Source: an uncultured Eubacteriales bacterium (GTDB lineage: Bacteria; Bacillota; Clostridia; Lachnospirales; Lachnospiraceae). From it: DNA of 49,844 nucleotides. Below the pieces are notes generated by a model. That model searched no databases. It was not told the DNA's origin and was given only the letters and a program-made list of their open reading frames with translations. The stretch spans positions 1 to 49,844 of the forward strand of contig URMF01000022.1 of assembly GCA_900548855.1 (NCBI GenBank). The letters are read 5' to 3'. The translations under genes were made by a program, and so were the position numbers. Of this stretch, positions 10,026 through 17,668 are shown piece after piece. The first letter of the stretch is position 1, and every line of letters begins with the position of its first letter.

Positions 10026-10388
10026 TCAATTATCCAAGCTTTTCTCATTCAGCAAAAAATCATAGACACTCATAACCAACACCCCATCGTCATTGTAATA
10101 CGGTGCAGATGCATCTTTCGTAATGATAATCTTTTTGAAGAAATCGCCAGTCAGCATTAAGGAGCGCTGCTCTTGTTCCATCTTTGCCTGGTCCGGAATC
10201 GCATAAGCCGATTGGATATAATAGCGCTTAGAGCCTTTATTGCAAACAAAATCAATTTCCAGTTGCTTGTGGATTCCGTGACCTTTTTCATTTGTTTTAT
10301 TCATAATGATAACGCCCACATCCACATTGAAGCCCCGTATCTTCAACTCATTGAAGATGATATTCTCCATAGTATGAGTTTCTTCCAT
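10026..10388 (-). pseudogene. C-terminal fragment of a DUF4143-type AAA ATPase
   Basis: A 120-residue frame matching the C-terminal part of AAA+/DUF4143 ATPases. It has TMENIIFNELKIRGFNVDVG, then KQLEIDFVCNKGSKRYYIQS, and ends GVLVMSVYDFLLNEKSLDN. Full proteins are about 400-450 residues with an N-terminal P-loop, which is absent here. The upstream 70 bp belong to repeat A instead. An AAGGA sequence precedes its ATG, so a short product could still be made. Most likely a truncation left by insertion or recombination at repeat A. Confidence 0.75.
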
Positions 10389-10400
10389 ATCATGATCCTT

Positions 10401-10515
10401 CTTTCTAATGAAAATTTTTGCGAGTTATCGCAATTTCATGCAGTGGAATTTATTTGAGAAACCCTCATCCAGAGCTACAACACTTCAAAAACTGAAACCA
10501 GACCATATTTTGTAC
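10401..10515. repeat. Dispersed repeat A, copy 1
   Basis: About 115 bp, roughly 80 percent identical by eye to 17315-17430, same orientation. Both copies carry the perfect inverted repeat TTGCGAGTTATCGCAA near the start. Copy 1 abuts the truncation point of the ATPase fragment. Identity unknown. Confidence 0.7.
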
Positions 10516-10675
10516 CAGCATACGCAGGTTATGGATACCTTCATCATCTGTCAAAACCTCTTTCGGGGTATTGCCATGCACCAAATTTCAATAGCGTGAG
10601 GAAATGACCGGCATATGCCCCATAGAAAAAAATCATTCTTCCCCTCCTATTCATTCCCGCACCTCCACAACATTT

Positions 10676-11569
10676 TCATTTCTCCAACATTGCCAAATAA
10701 CTATCTAACCTTGTATTCACATACCCAGCAAACAATTTTTCCATCGCATCCAGATTATGCTTTATGTGATATTCATCAAAAGCATTATAATAAGCAATCC
10801 GATCTGTAAATTTAATGTCAATCGGTGGGTACCCAGCTTTCATCAACTCCAGATTCACAAGCAGTCGTCCCGTCCGTCCATTTCCGTCGATAAAAGGGTG
10901 GATACCCTCAAACTCAATATGAAACCGTGCAAGCCGCGGAATAATGTGTTCTGTACTGTTTCTATAAGACTCCAGCAACTGCTCCATCTTAGGTTGGAGC
11001 AGATACGGCTGCACCGTTTCATGCTTTGCGCCCATGATTCTTACTGGAACTCTTCTGTAAACACCACGGTCATCCTTTTTATCGGCCAATACCAGATAAT
11101 GGATTTGCTTGATAATACTCTCCGATAACGGAACCTGTTCTCTCACCAAGTCCTGCACAAAACCAAAGGCTTCTTTATGCCCGACCGCTTCCATGTGGTC
11201 TTTCAGAGATTTCTGATTAATCGTCAGACCACGCAATACCATATCTGTCTCCCGCAGGGTCAATGTATTTCCCTCAATTGCATTGGAATTATAAGTGTAT
11301 TCGACCACAAATTCCTCTGTCAGTCGTTCTACCTCTCCCTCTGTCAAAGGCCGTCGAGAATCCAGTTCGATTTTTTTTCTGTCAATCATTTCAAGCAGAC
11401 TCTCTGCTGTTTTATATCTACCATCCTCCGGTTTTTTCGCATCTGCAGGGATTTTCCAGCTACGTCCTTCACGGGTAACACCCGGAATCTTCCCCCCGGA
11501 ACATAAAATACGAACTCTTCTATCTGAAATGCCCCATTTCTCTGCTGCCTGCTTCACTGTCATGTACAT
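10676..11569 (-). CDS. Fic family protein with N-terminal HTH
   Basis: A 297-residue protein. Residues 1-45 form a HTH_17-like DNA-binding domain (MTVKQAAEKWGISDRRVRIL). The Fic core carries HPFIDGNGRTGR with the catalytic His at 224, the signature of AMP-transferring (or related) enzymes. The inhibitory motif SNAIEGN (Ser95, Glu99, Gly100) lies before the core, so it is a class II Fic protein whose activity is held in check by its own Glu. A promoter overlapped by three direct repeats lies just upstream, suggesting autoregulation. Targets are unknown; roles in toxin-antitoxin or stress control are known for the family. Confidence 0.93.
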   Translation of the reverse strand: MYMTVKQAAEKWGISDRRVRILCSGGKIPGVTREGRSWKIPADAKKPEDGRYKTAESLLEMIDRKKIELDSRRPLTEGEVERLTEEFVVEYTYNSNAIEGNTLTLRETDMVLRGLTINQKSLKDHMEAVGHKEAFGFVQDLVREQVPLSESIIKQIHYLVLADKKDDRGVYRRVPVRIMGAKHETVQPYLLQPKMEQLLESYRNSTEHIIPRLARFHIEFEGIHPFIDGNGRTGRLLVNLELMKAGYPPIDIKFTDRIAYYNAFDEYHIKHNLDAMEKLFAGYVNTRLDSYLAMLEK

Positions 11570-11594
11570 AAATCTACACCTCTCTTCATACAGT

Positions 11595-11623
11595 AGTATA
11601 CCCGATTATCGGAACAATAACAA
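11595..11623 (-). promoter_or_regulatory. Promoter of the Fic gene
   Basis: On the minus strand: -35 TTGTTA (11618-11623), 17-bp spacer, -10 TATACT (11595-11600). One of three direct repeats covers the spacer and part of the -35 box. Confidence 0.8.
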
Positions 11624-11660
11624 TGGTATCGGAACAATATTTTTCTTTTATCGGAACAAT
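11607..11660. repeat. Three direct repeats TATCGGAACAAT (putative operator)
   Basis: Perfect 12-bp copies begin at 11607, 11627 and 11649 (20 and 22 bp apart, about two helical turns). The first lies within the Fic promoter, the others just upstream. The spacing suits co-operative binding of the HTH domain of the Fic protein itself. Confidence 0.8.
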
Positions 11661-11687
11661 GCAAAAGTCTGAGAGGATATTTTATTC

Positions 11688-11716
11688 TTGTAGCCAAGCC
11701 TTAAGAGTGATAAAAT
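11688..11716 (+). promoter_or_regulatory. Possible promoter of the hybrid kinase gene
   Basis: TTGTAG (11688-11693), 17-bp spacer, TAAAAT (11711-11716). The -35 is weak. Confidence 0.45.
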
Positions 11717-11814
11717 ACTAGATTGGAAATCAAAAAAATATTGAGGACGGCATCAGTGATTAGCCATCTTACAATTACCAATATATATATATCATATAGG
11801 GAGGAAATCTACAT

Positions 11815-14802
11815 ATGAATACGAAAGCCAAAAAATCATTACAGGAAATCATATATGTCTTAATTCTTTTACTAGCTATTATTGTATTATTTTTCTGGTA
11901 TACCACACAAAATCGTACCCGTATGGAAGAACGAAATAAAACTTACGCTGCCGACTCAGCACAAATGACGGCGAACCGCATAGATGAAGAATTAAAAAAT
12001 GCTAAAAAAAGAATCAGCACCTATTCCTATTTTATAGGAAACAGCTTAAAGGAACCTCGAATTAGCGCAGAAACCTTAAAGGAAATGGAAGAAAACACCA
12101 TATTTGATGCAATGATGTTTACCAATCTTGATGGCATTGACTGTGCTTCTGATGGACGAACAACAAATGTAAAAAACGAGGACTTCTTTATTGATGGCAT
12201 GAAAGGAAACAGCGATATTGATATTACATCTGACTCCTATTTCTATGACGAACCAATGATAAGCTTTTATTCCCCAATTCAATACAAGGGAGAAATCATC
12301 GGTGTACTGCGTGGGGCATACATGGCAAAAAAACACCTGCAACACATGCTGGAAACCACTTATTTTAACGAAAATGCCGATGTATATCTTTGCACACTGG
12401 ATGAAGAGGTAATTGCATGCTCATGCGGCAAGGAACACAGTGGCAATATCATTGATAATCTGTTGGAATCCGGTACAATTGATAACACAACAGCCAGCAA
12501 TGTAAAAAATATATTTCAAAATGGAGGCTCGGGAGCTTTTCTCTGTGATTCCGACAACAAGACAGATAATATTTGTGTCATTAATCTGCCTGATAATGAT
12601 TATGTTCTTATACAAACCTTTCCCAAAAAGATTACACAGAAAATGACCAGGGACGAAAACCTTATTGGAATAAAGCTGGAAACCGTACTGATTAGTATGT
12701 TCATCATCTATATCATTTCCCTATTAATCCGTGCAACCAGAGAAAAGGAACAGACGCTTCAGGCAGAACGTTCCGTCGCTGACCGCAAGGAACGCCAGTA
12801 CCGTGCTGCCATTACTTCCAGTGCTTTTTGTACTTTTGAATTTAATTTAACAAAGGATATCATTGAGAATGATATTGTATGTATGATAGATGACAAACCA
12901 GTCTCCCTGCTTGATAAAATTGGGTTAAAAGCTCCCTGCAAAGTCTCAGAATGCTTTGAAAAATGGAAAGCCTTTATATTAGAGGAATCCCTAGAGGAAT
13001 ATAGTACTATTGTAAATACAGAATATCTAAAGGAACGATTTGACGAGGGAGAGACAGAGGTAAATATCGACTATTGGGGATGGGCTTCCAAAGATATACA
13101 GATGTGTGTACGCCAGTCCTTTATTATGACTCTGGACTATGAAACAAATGATATTATGGTTATGGTGGTAACCAAGGAAATTACGGATATCGTAAAAAAG
13201 CAAAAGGAACAGACGCAGGCACTTCAGGATGCATTGTTGCAGGCACAACATGCCAGCAGAGCAAAGACCACATTCCTTTCCAATATGTCCCACGATATCC
13301 GCACCCCAATGAATGCAATCATTGGATTTGCAACGATTGCAATAAGCCACATTGATAACAAGGAACGGGTTATGGATTGCCTTCAAAAGGTTCTCTCCTC
13401 CAGTAATCATTTATTAAGCTTGATTAATGATATTCTTGACATGAGCAGAATCGAAAGTGGAAAAATACAAATCAAAGAACAGGATTGCAACATCTCAGAG
13501 CTGATGCATAATCTGATTAATATTATCCAGCCACAGATAAAAGCGAAGCAACTGGAATTATTTATTGATACCTTTGAAGTTGTCAATGAGGATGTCATTG
13601 CAGACTCCCTAAAATTGAATCAGGTATTTATTAACCTAATGAGCAATGCAGTAAAATATACACCGGCAGGTGGAACCGTTTCCCTACGGATTATGCAAAA
13701 AACAACATTTCATCACGGATATGGAGATTATGTTTTTATTATCAAAGACACTGGTATCGGTATGTCAAAAGAATTTGTAAAACATATATTCGAGCCTTTT
13801 GAACGAGAATCAACGGTGACACAATCCGGTATTCAGGGAACCGGACTTGGCATGGCTATCACCAAGAATATCATTGAGATGATGAATGGTACTATCTCGG
13901 TAGAGAGTGAACCCGGCAAAGGCAGTACCTTTACGGTAGAACTTACACTTAAACTACAGGATACCGAACGAAATGCGGAACAACTAAAGGAACTGAACGG
14001 ACTTCGTGCCATGGTGGTAGATGATGACTTTAACGTCTGTGACAGTGTGAGTAAAATGCTTAAGCAGCTTGGAATGCGTGCAGAATGGACCACCTCTGGC
14101 AGAGAAGCCGTATATCGTGCTAAAATGGCACATGATGAGGGAGATTCCTACCACACTTATATTATTGACTGGCAGATGCCTGACCTAAGCGGCATAGAAA
14201 CTGCAAAGAAAATCCGCAGTCAGGTCGGCGAAGATGCCCCTATTATTATTCTGACAGCATATGATTGGTCCGATATTGAAGAAGAAGCAAAGGCCGCAGG
14301 AGTAACTGCATTCTGTGCAAAACCTCTCTTTATGTCCGACTTAAAATCTGCTCTGCTTGCTGCCAACAACTCAGCAGATAAGGAAGAGAAAGATGCTGCC
14401 GCATGGACACTTGCCGATTTTAGCGGCAAACGAATCCTTCTCGTAGAAGACATTGAATTGAACAGGGAAATTGCGGAGGTCATATTGACAGAAGCCGGCT
14501 TCCTTGTAGAATCTGCCCCCGACGGAACAGATGCAGTAGCAATGATGGAAAAAGCGGAGGAATACTACTATGATGCGATTTTAATGGATGTACAGATGCC
14601 AATAATGGATGGGTATGAAGCAACACGCACAATTCGTAATATGCCAAGAAAGGATGTCAAAGATTTACCAATTATTGCAATGACAGCAAATGCCTTAGAG
14701 GAAGATAAAGAGGCAGCATTAAAGAATGGAATGAATGCCCATATAGCAAAGCCTCTGGATATGGATATTTTTATCTCTGTACTTCGCAAATTTTTAAATT
14801 AA
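11815..14802 (+). CDS. Membrane hybrid sensor histidine kinase with two receiver domains
   Basis: A 995-residue sensor. TM1 is at about residues 11-29, followed by an extracellular Cache-like sensing region to about 280, then TM2 (VLISMFIIYIISLLI). A coiled linker and a PAS-like region lead to HisKA (FLSNMSHDIRTPMNAIIG, His493), HATPase_c (N box INLMSNAVKY; G boxes DTGIGM and GTGLGMAI) and two receivers with phospho-acceptors Asp785 (IIDWQMP) and Asp925 (LMDVQMP). No separate output regulator or HPt domain is adjacent. GGGAGGAAAT precedes the ATG. The ligand and final target are unknown. A 19-bp inverted repeat follows the gene. Confidence 0.93.
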   Translation: MNTKAKKSLQEIIYVLILLLAIIVLFFWYTTQNRTRMEERNKTYAADSAQMTANRIDEELKNAKKRISTYSYFIGNSLKEPRISAETLKEMEENTIFDAMMFTNLDGIDCASDGRTTNVKNEDFFIDGMKGNSDIDITSDSYFYDEPMISFYSPIQYKGEIIGVLRGAYMAKKHLQHMLETTYFNENADVYLCTLDEEVIACSCGKEHSGNIIDNLLESGTIDNTTASNVKNIFQNGGSGAFLCDSDNKTDNICVINLPDNDYVLIQTFPKKITQKMTRDENLIGIKLETVLISMFIIYIISLLIRATREKEQTLQAERSVADRKERQYRAAITSSAFCTFEFNLTKDIIENDIVCMIDDKPVSLLDKIGLKAPCKVSECFEKWKAFILEESLEEYSTIVNTEYLKERFDEGETEVNIDYWGWASKDIQMCVRQSFIMTLDYETNDIMVMVVTKEITDIVKKQKEQTQALQDALLQAQHASRAKTTFLSNMSHDIRTPMNAIIGFATIAISHIDNKERVMDCLQKVLSSSNHLLSLINDILDMSRIESGKIQIKEQDCNISELMHNLINIIQPQIKAKQLELFIDTFEVVNEDVIADSLKLNQVFINLMSNAVKYTPAGGTVSLRIMQKTTFHHGYGDYVFIIKDTGIGMSKEFVKHIFEPFERESTVTQSGIQGTGLGMAITKNIIEMMNGTISVESEPGKGSTFTVELTLKLQDTERNAEQLKELNGLRAMVVDDDFNVCDSVSKMLKQLGMRAEWTTSGREAVYRAKMAHDEGDSYHTYIIDWQMPDLSGIETAKKIRSQVGEDAPIIILTAYDWSDIEEEAKAAGVTAFCAKPLFMSDLKSALLAANNSADKEEKDAAAWTLADFSGKRILLVEDIELNREIAEVILTEAGFLVESAPDGTDAVAMMEKAEEYYYDAILMDVQMPIMDGYEATRTIRNMPRKDVKDLPIIAMTANALEEDKEAALKNGMNAHIAKPLDMDIFISVLRKFLN

Positions 14803-14813
14803 CAATACACTTT

Positions 14814-14857
14814 AATTACTTACTCAAACTTCGCGCATGAAGTTTGAGTAAGTAATT
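14814..14857. terminator. Long perfect hairpin after the kinase gene
   Basis: A 19-bp perfect inverted repeat (14814-14832 with 14839-14857) around a GCGCAT loop. There is no strong T-tract, so its strength as a terminator is uncertain. Confidence 0.6.
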
Positions 14858-15062
14858 TAAAAAGCATTAATCGTTTTTTATATTATCTAAAAATAACATA
14901 TTTGAGCATTCTATCTTTCTAGCGCCTGGCGTGAAGCCACAGAAAATATACGAGAGAGAAGTACAGATATTTTCCTGAACTCCCCAAAGGCTTCGAAAGA
15001 AGCTAAATCATAATATATTCACAAGACAAAATCAACATTGCACTGCAGATTTTCCATCAGTG

Positions 15063-15198
15063 CAGGTCAGTGACAAGAACAATTCTGTTCTAGGCTATCC
15101 TACCAAAAGGGCCTTATATAAATGGATTGGAAATGAGGGAATCCCTAAATTCCTCGGTAAGAATATCTCCGTGGAGGTACTCTCGGAAAAATATTGAT
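15063..15198 (+). pseudogene. IS3-family transposase OrfA fragment
   Basis: A short reading contains VLGYPTKRALYKWIGNEG, the helix-turn-helix signature of IS3-type OrfA proteins (LGYP....L..W), then stops after about 45 codons. No OrfB or DDE motif follows and no ribosome-binding site is seen. It is a remnant within about 750 bp lacking intact genes (14803-15561). Confidence 0.6.
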
Positions 15199-15252
15199 AA
15201 TATCATCCCATAAAACTTGACACACTCATCCTTGGTAGAATGCTTACCGGCA

Positions 15253-15468
15253 TGTAAATACGATGTGGTATTTACACATCCACTTTGTGTGAGCTAAATC
15301 GTTATTCTTATTTGCCATAAAATCTTCCTTTCTTGCAATAGTGCCTGAACAACTCTATTGTAGGGGAAAGGTGATTTTTTATACAACGATTTGACTCCAC
15401 CTTCAAAGCAGGTGGGTTTTGGTTTCGGGCATTTCCATTTTTCGGAACACGAAAAAACTCCAATGCCC
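15253..15468. other. Cluster of hairpins in gene-free DNA (possible IS end)
   Basis: Three inverted repeats lie here. They are TGTAAATAC/GTATTTACA (15253-15276), CCACCT/AGGTGG (15397-15415, followed by GTTTTGGTTT), and a nested pair GGGCATT/AATGCCC (15427-15468) enclosing TTTTTCG/CGAAAAA. No coding sequence is credible. The density of imperfectly spaced stems next to an IS remnant suggests an insertion-sequence end or structured RNA, but I cannot name it. Confidence 0.5.
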
Positions 15469-15490
15469 TCAACAGGCCAAAGCCCATACA

Positions 15491-15541
15491 AAAAGAAGCT
15501 ATCGCCCCACGATTTTAAATCGTTAAAGCAACAGCTTCTTT
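15491..15541 (-). terminator. Terminator for the GGQVN-motif operon
   Basis: On the minus strand GAAGCTGTTGC pairs with GCGATAGCTTC, enclosing AACGATTT/AAATCGT, followed by TTTTTG. Confidence 0.75.
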
Positions 15542-15561
15542 CGATATTGTAACTTACAAAT

Positions 15562-16623
15562 CTAATTCACCATCACCTCAATAATTTCATTATCTTTTGT
15601 ATGCTTATCAATCACAAACTTACCATACAAATTCAAATCCTGAATAATAACCAAATACTCCCCCTCAGATAAAGTAAATAAACTTTCAAAATAACCTTTC
15701 TCATTTAATTTTTCACTTAATACTACTCCCGAAAAACCAATTTGAGCTCCACAATTATTCAAATACTTGTTGTCACTATCAACAATTTTCACCCTCACAT
15801 CTTTCACTCGGACTGATTCTGGTATTAAATATACATTATGCCGCCAAATACCAGACTTTTTATTCTCTGGTCCTAATAACACATTTACAACATATTCTTT
15901 GTAATTATCTGCTGATACTGTAATTTTATATTCACCATAATTTAGGTCAATTATACAACTTTCCATCCCCTCAATCATATCTTCCCAAACTACATTTCCA
16001 TCCTTATCTTGTATTATAACAGATGCATCCGGTTCGATGCTTTCTTCCAAATATGTAATTTCTTTCGGATTAACTACATCATATTCACTATAATATTTTT
16101 CACCCATAAAACTATGATATGCAAATTTTCCATCAAAAAAAATAAGTTTCAATTTTCCATCAAAATTTTCAACTTCTCTTGCTTTAATCAAATATATAAC
16201 CAATATACTTATTAATATTATTAATATAAAAGTTATTATACTAGATAATCTCCATATCTTCTTTCTGATATTAATATTATTTTCTTTGCTATTAATAATA
16301 CCATTATCTTTAGCAACATTAACTTGTCCACCATTATTAACCTCAAATACATATATGGCGTTATTTTCTTGTGATTCTTTTCCATTAAAATATGTAATTC
16401 CATCAAGAGTAAGATTAATAGAAATATCCCCTTCTAAATCAATAACTTTACTTTGACTTGTAATGCAATTACAAGCAATTAAATCTTTTATGATATCATA
16501 GATAGCAGTATCTATACTTGGTATGTCTTTAAAATACTTATAATTAACTTCAAATCTATCTTTGTTAACCTTTTGCCTATATTCTAATAATTTCATCAGA
16601 AACATTTCACTATCTTTTCTCAT
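15562..16623 (-). CDS. Membrane protein with wHTH-like N-terminus, GGQVN motif and PEGA-like exterior
   Basis: A 353-residue protein of unrecognised family. Residues 1-80 resemble a small winged helix (ends TLDGITYF). At about 93-116 is a motif FEVNNGGQVNVAKDNGIIN, almost repeated in the neighbouring gene. One TM segment follows (IITFILIILISILVIYLI, about residues 130-148). The C-terminal 190 residues outside the membrane look like beta-sandwich repeats of the PEGA/carboxypeptidase-like type (GEYKITVSADNYKEYVVNV, EGEYLVIIQDLNLYGKFVI). It is preceded 21 bp upstream by the other motif-bearing gene in the same direction. A receptor or effector paired through the motif is inference. AT-rich. Confidence 0.6.
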   Translation of the reverse strand: MRKDSEMFLMKLLEYRQKVNKDRFEVNYKYFKDIPSIDTAIYDIIKDLIACNCITSQSKVIDLEGDISINLTLDGITYFNGKESQENNAIYVFEVNNGGQVNVAKDNGIINSKENNINIRKKIWRLSSIITFILIILISILVIYLIKAREVENFDGKLKLIFFDGKFAYHSFMGEKYYSEYDVVNPKEITYLEESIEPDASVIIQDKDGNVVWEDMIEGMESCIIDLNYGEYKITVSADNYKEYVVNVLLGPENKKSGIWRHNVYLIPESVRVKDVRVKIVDSDNKYLNNCGAQIGFSGVVLSEKLNEKGYFESLFTLSEGEYLVIIQDLNLYGKFVIDKHTKDNEIIEVMVN

Positions 16624-16644
16624 TTAATTCTCCCTTTCTTTTAA

Positions 16645-16995
16645 TTAAGAAATATATGGCATAATAAAATCTATTAATTTTTGCAAATTACTCATTAGAG
16701 TAGGCATCCCATTTGCAATCGTGATCATTGGTGCAATTAAAGTTACACATTTTCTTAATCTACTTACATTTGGTTTTGGTTTTACTAATTCCTTTTTCGC
16801 CATGCGCACAGCTTTTCTAATCTCATCTACATTTTGTTTTTTTAAATCAGATAAATTTTCCATAATCCCCTTTATAATGCTATCTAATTCATTTACATCC
16901 ATACTATTATTTTGTGCTGCATATATTGTTGCATTGTCACTTGCAAAATTCACTTGGCCGCCATCACTTACATTAAAAATCATACTTTCTCTCAT
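16645..16995 (-). CDS. Small protein with N-terminal GGQVN motif
   Basis: About 116 residues. The N-terminus reads FNVSDGGQVNFASDNATIY, matching 13 of 24 positions of the motif in the downstream membrane protein. A helical middle follows (DIIKG-like, KAVRMAKKELVKPKPNVSRL). The C-terminus is hydrophobic or amphipathic (CVTLIAPMITIANG ... LIDFIMPYIS). Short motifs of this kind at protein ends resemble bacterial amyloid (RHIM-like) signalling motifs, which recruit an effector to a sensor. That comparison is by eye only. The ATG at 16995 is chosen because AAAGGAAAG precedes it; an upstream ATG at 17034 would add 13 residues. Confidence 0.6.
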   Translation of the reverse strand: MRESMIFNVSDGGQVNFASDNATIYAAQNNSMDVNELDSIIKGIMENLSDLKKQNVDEIRKAVRMAKKELVKPKPNVSRLRKCVTLIAPMITIANGMPTLMSNLQKLIDFIMPYIS

Positions 16996-17314
16996 TTTCC
17001 TACACTTTCCTTTCATTATGATACCTAAAATCATTTATATATCTATCATATTAGTTTGTAAATCTATAACAAATACTTTACTATCTAAATACGGTCAAGC
17101 ATATTTTTATATATAATACATTTCAATCATAATAACATTCCGTTTTGATATTACAATATATTTCAACAAATATGAATTTGAGTTTAATAAATAATAACTG
17201 TTATATGATTCAAAGACATCTTATGTTCTTGTTTATTTTATTATAGCATACATCAATAATTTTCTATTGGTGTAACATTGTACAAAATATATAGTTCATT
17301 TTCCACATCACAAT

Positions 17315-17430
17315 CTTTCTACTGAAAATTTTTGCGAGTTATCGCAATTTTATGCAGTAGACTTTATCAGAGAAACATTCCAATTCAGAACTACAACGCT
17401 TCAAAACCTAGAACTAGTATCAGCACCTAC
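17315..17430. repeat. Dispersed repeat A, copy 2
   Basis: Matches 10401-10515 with about 80 percent identity by eye, including the TTGCGAGTTATCGCAA palindrome. Here repeats A and B are only about 30 bp apart, whereas elsewhere they occur separately. Confidence 0.7.
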
Positions 17431-17458
17431 TTTGTAAACTTATCTCATTACGATTATC

Positions 17459-17491
17459 TTGTCACAGAATAAGTAAATGGGACAAATAAGG
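17459..17491. repeat. Dispersed repeat B, copy 2
   Basis: TTGTCACAGAATAAG plus a GGGACAAAT.AGG tail, matching 7569-7603. Confidence 0.7.
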
Positions 17492-17668
17492 ACACATCCG
17501 GCGCATAAATGGAACGACCGTTTCAAAAAGCCGCCCTGCAGTTTCTTGCACAAAATAGAAGCATTTTTTTCAATAAATTCTTTCTCAAATTCCGCCTTTT
17601 TCTCCCCGTTTCCGCCCGTCTGCTCCAAAACATACTCAACGGCAAGAGTGTAAATATCATTTCCATCC

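Larger units (their letters stand above)
17035..17668. other. Gene-free interval with repeats A and B
   Basis: About 630 bp. Two short opposing frames near 17440-17694 have no ribosome-binding site and lie partly on repeat B, so I do not call them. A possible -35 TTGACC for the GGQVN operon lies at 17093-17098 on the minus strand. The right part holds repeats A and B. Confidence 0.6.

Noticed and set aside
15294..15491. 65-residue minus-strand frame
   Set aside because: Lies on hairpin-rich DNA; no ribosome-binding site; not protein-like.
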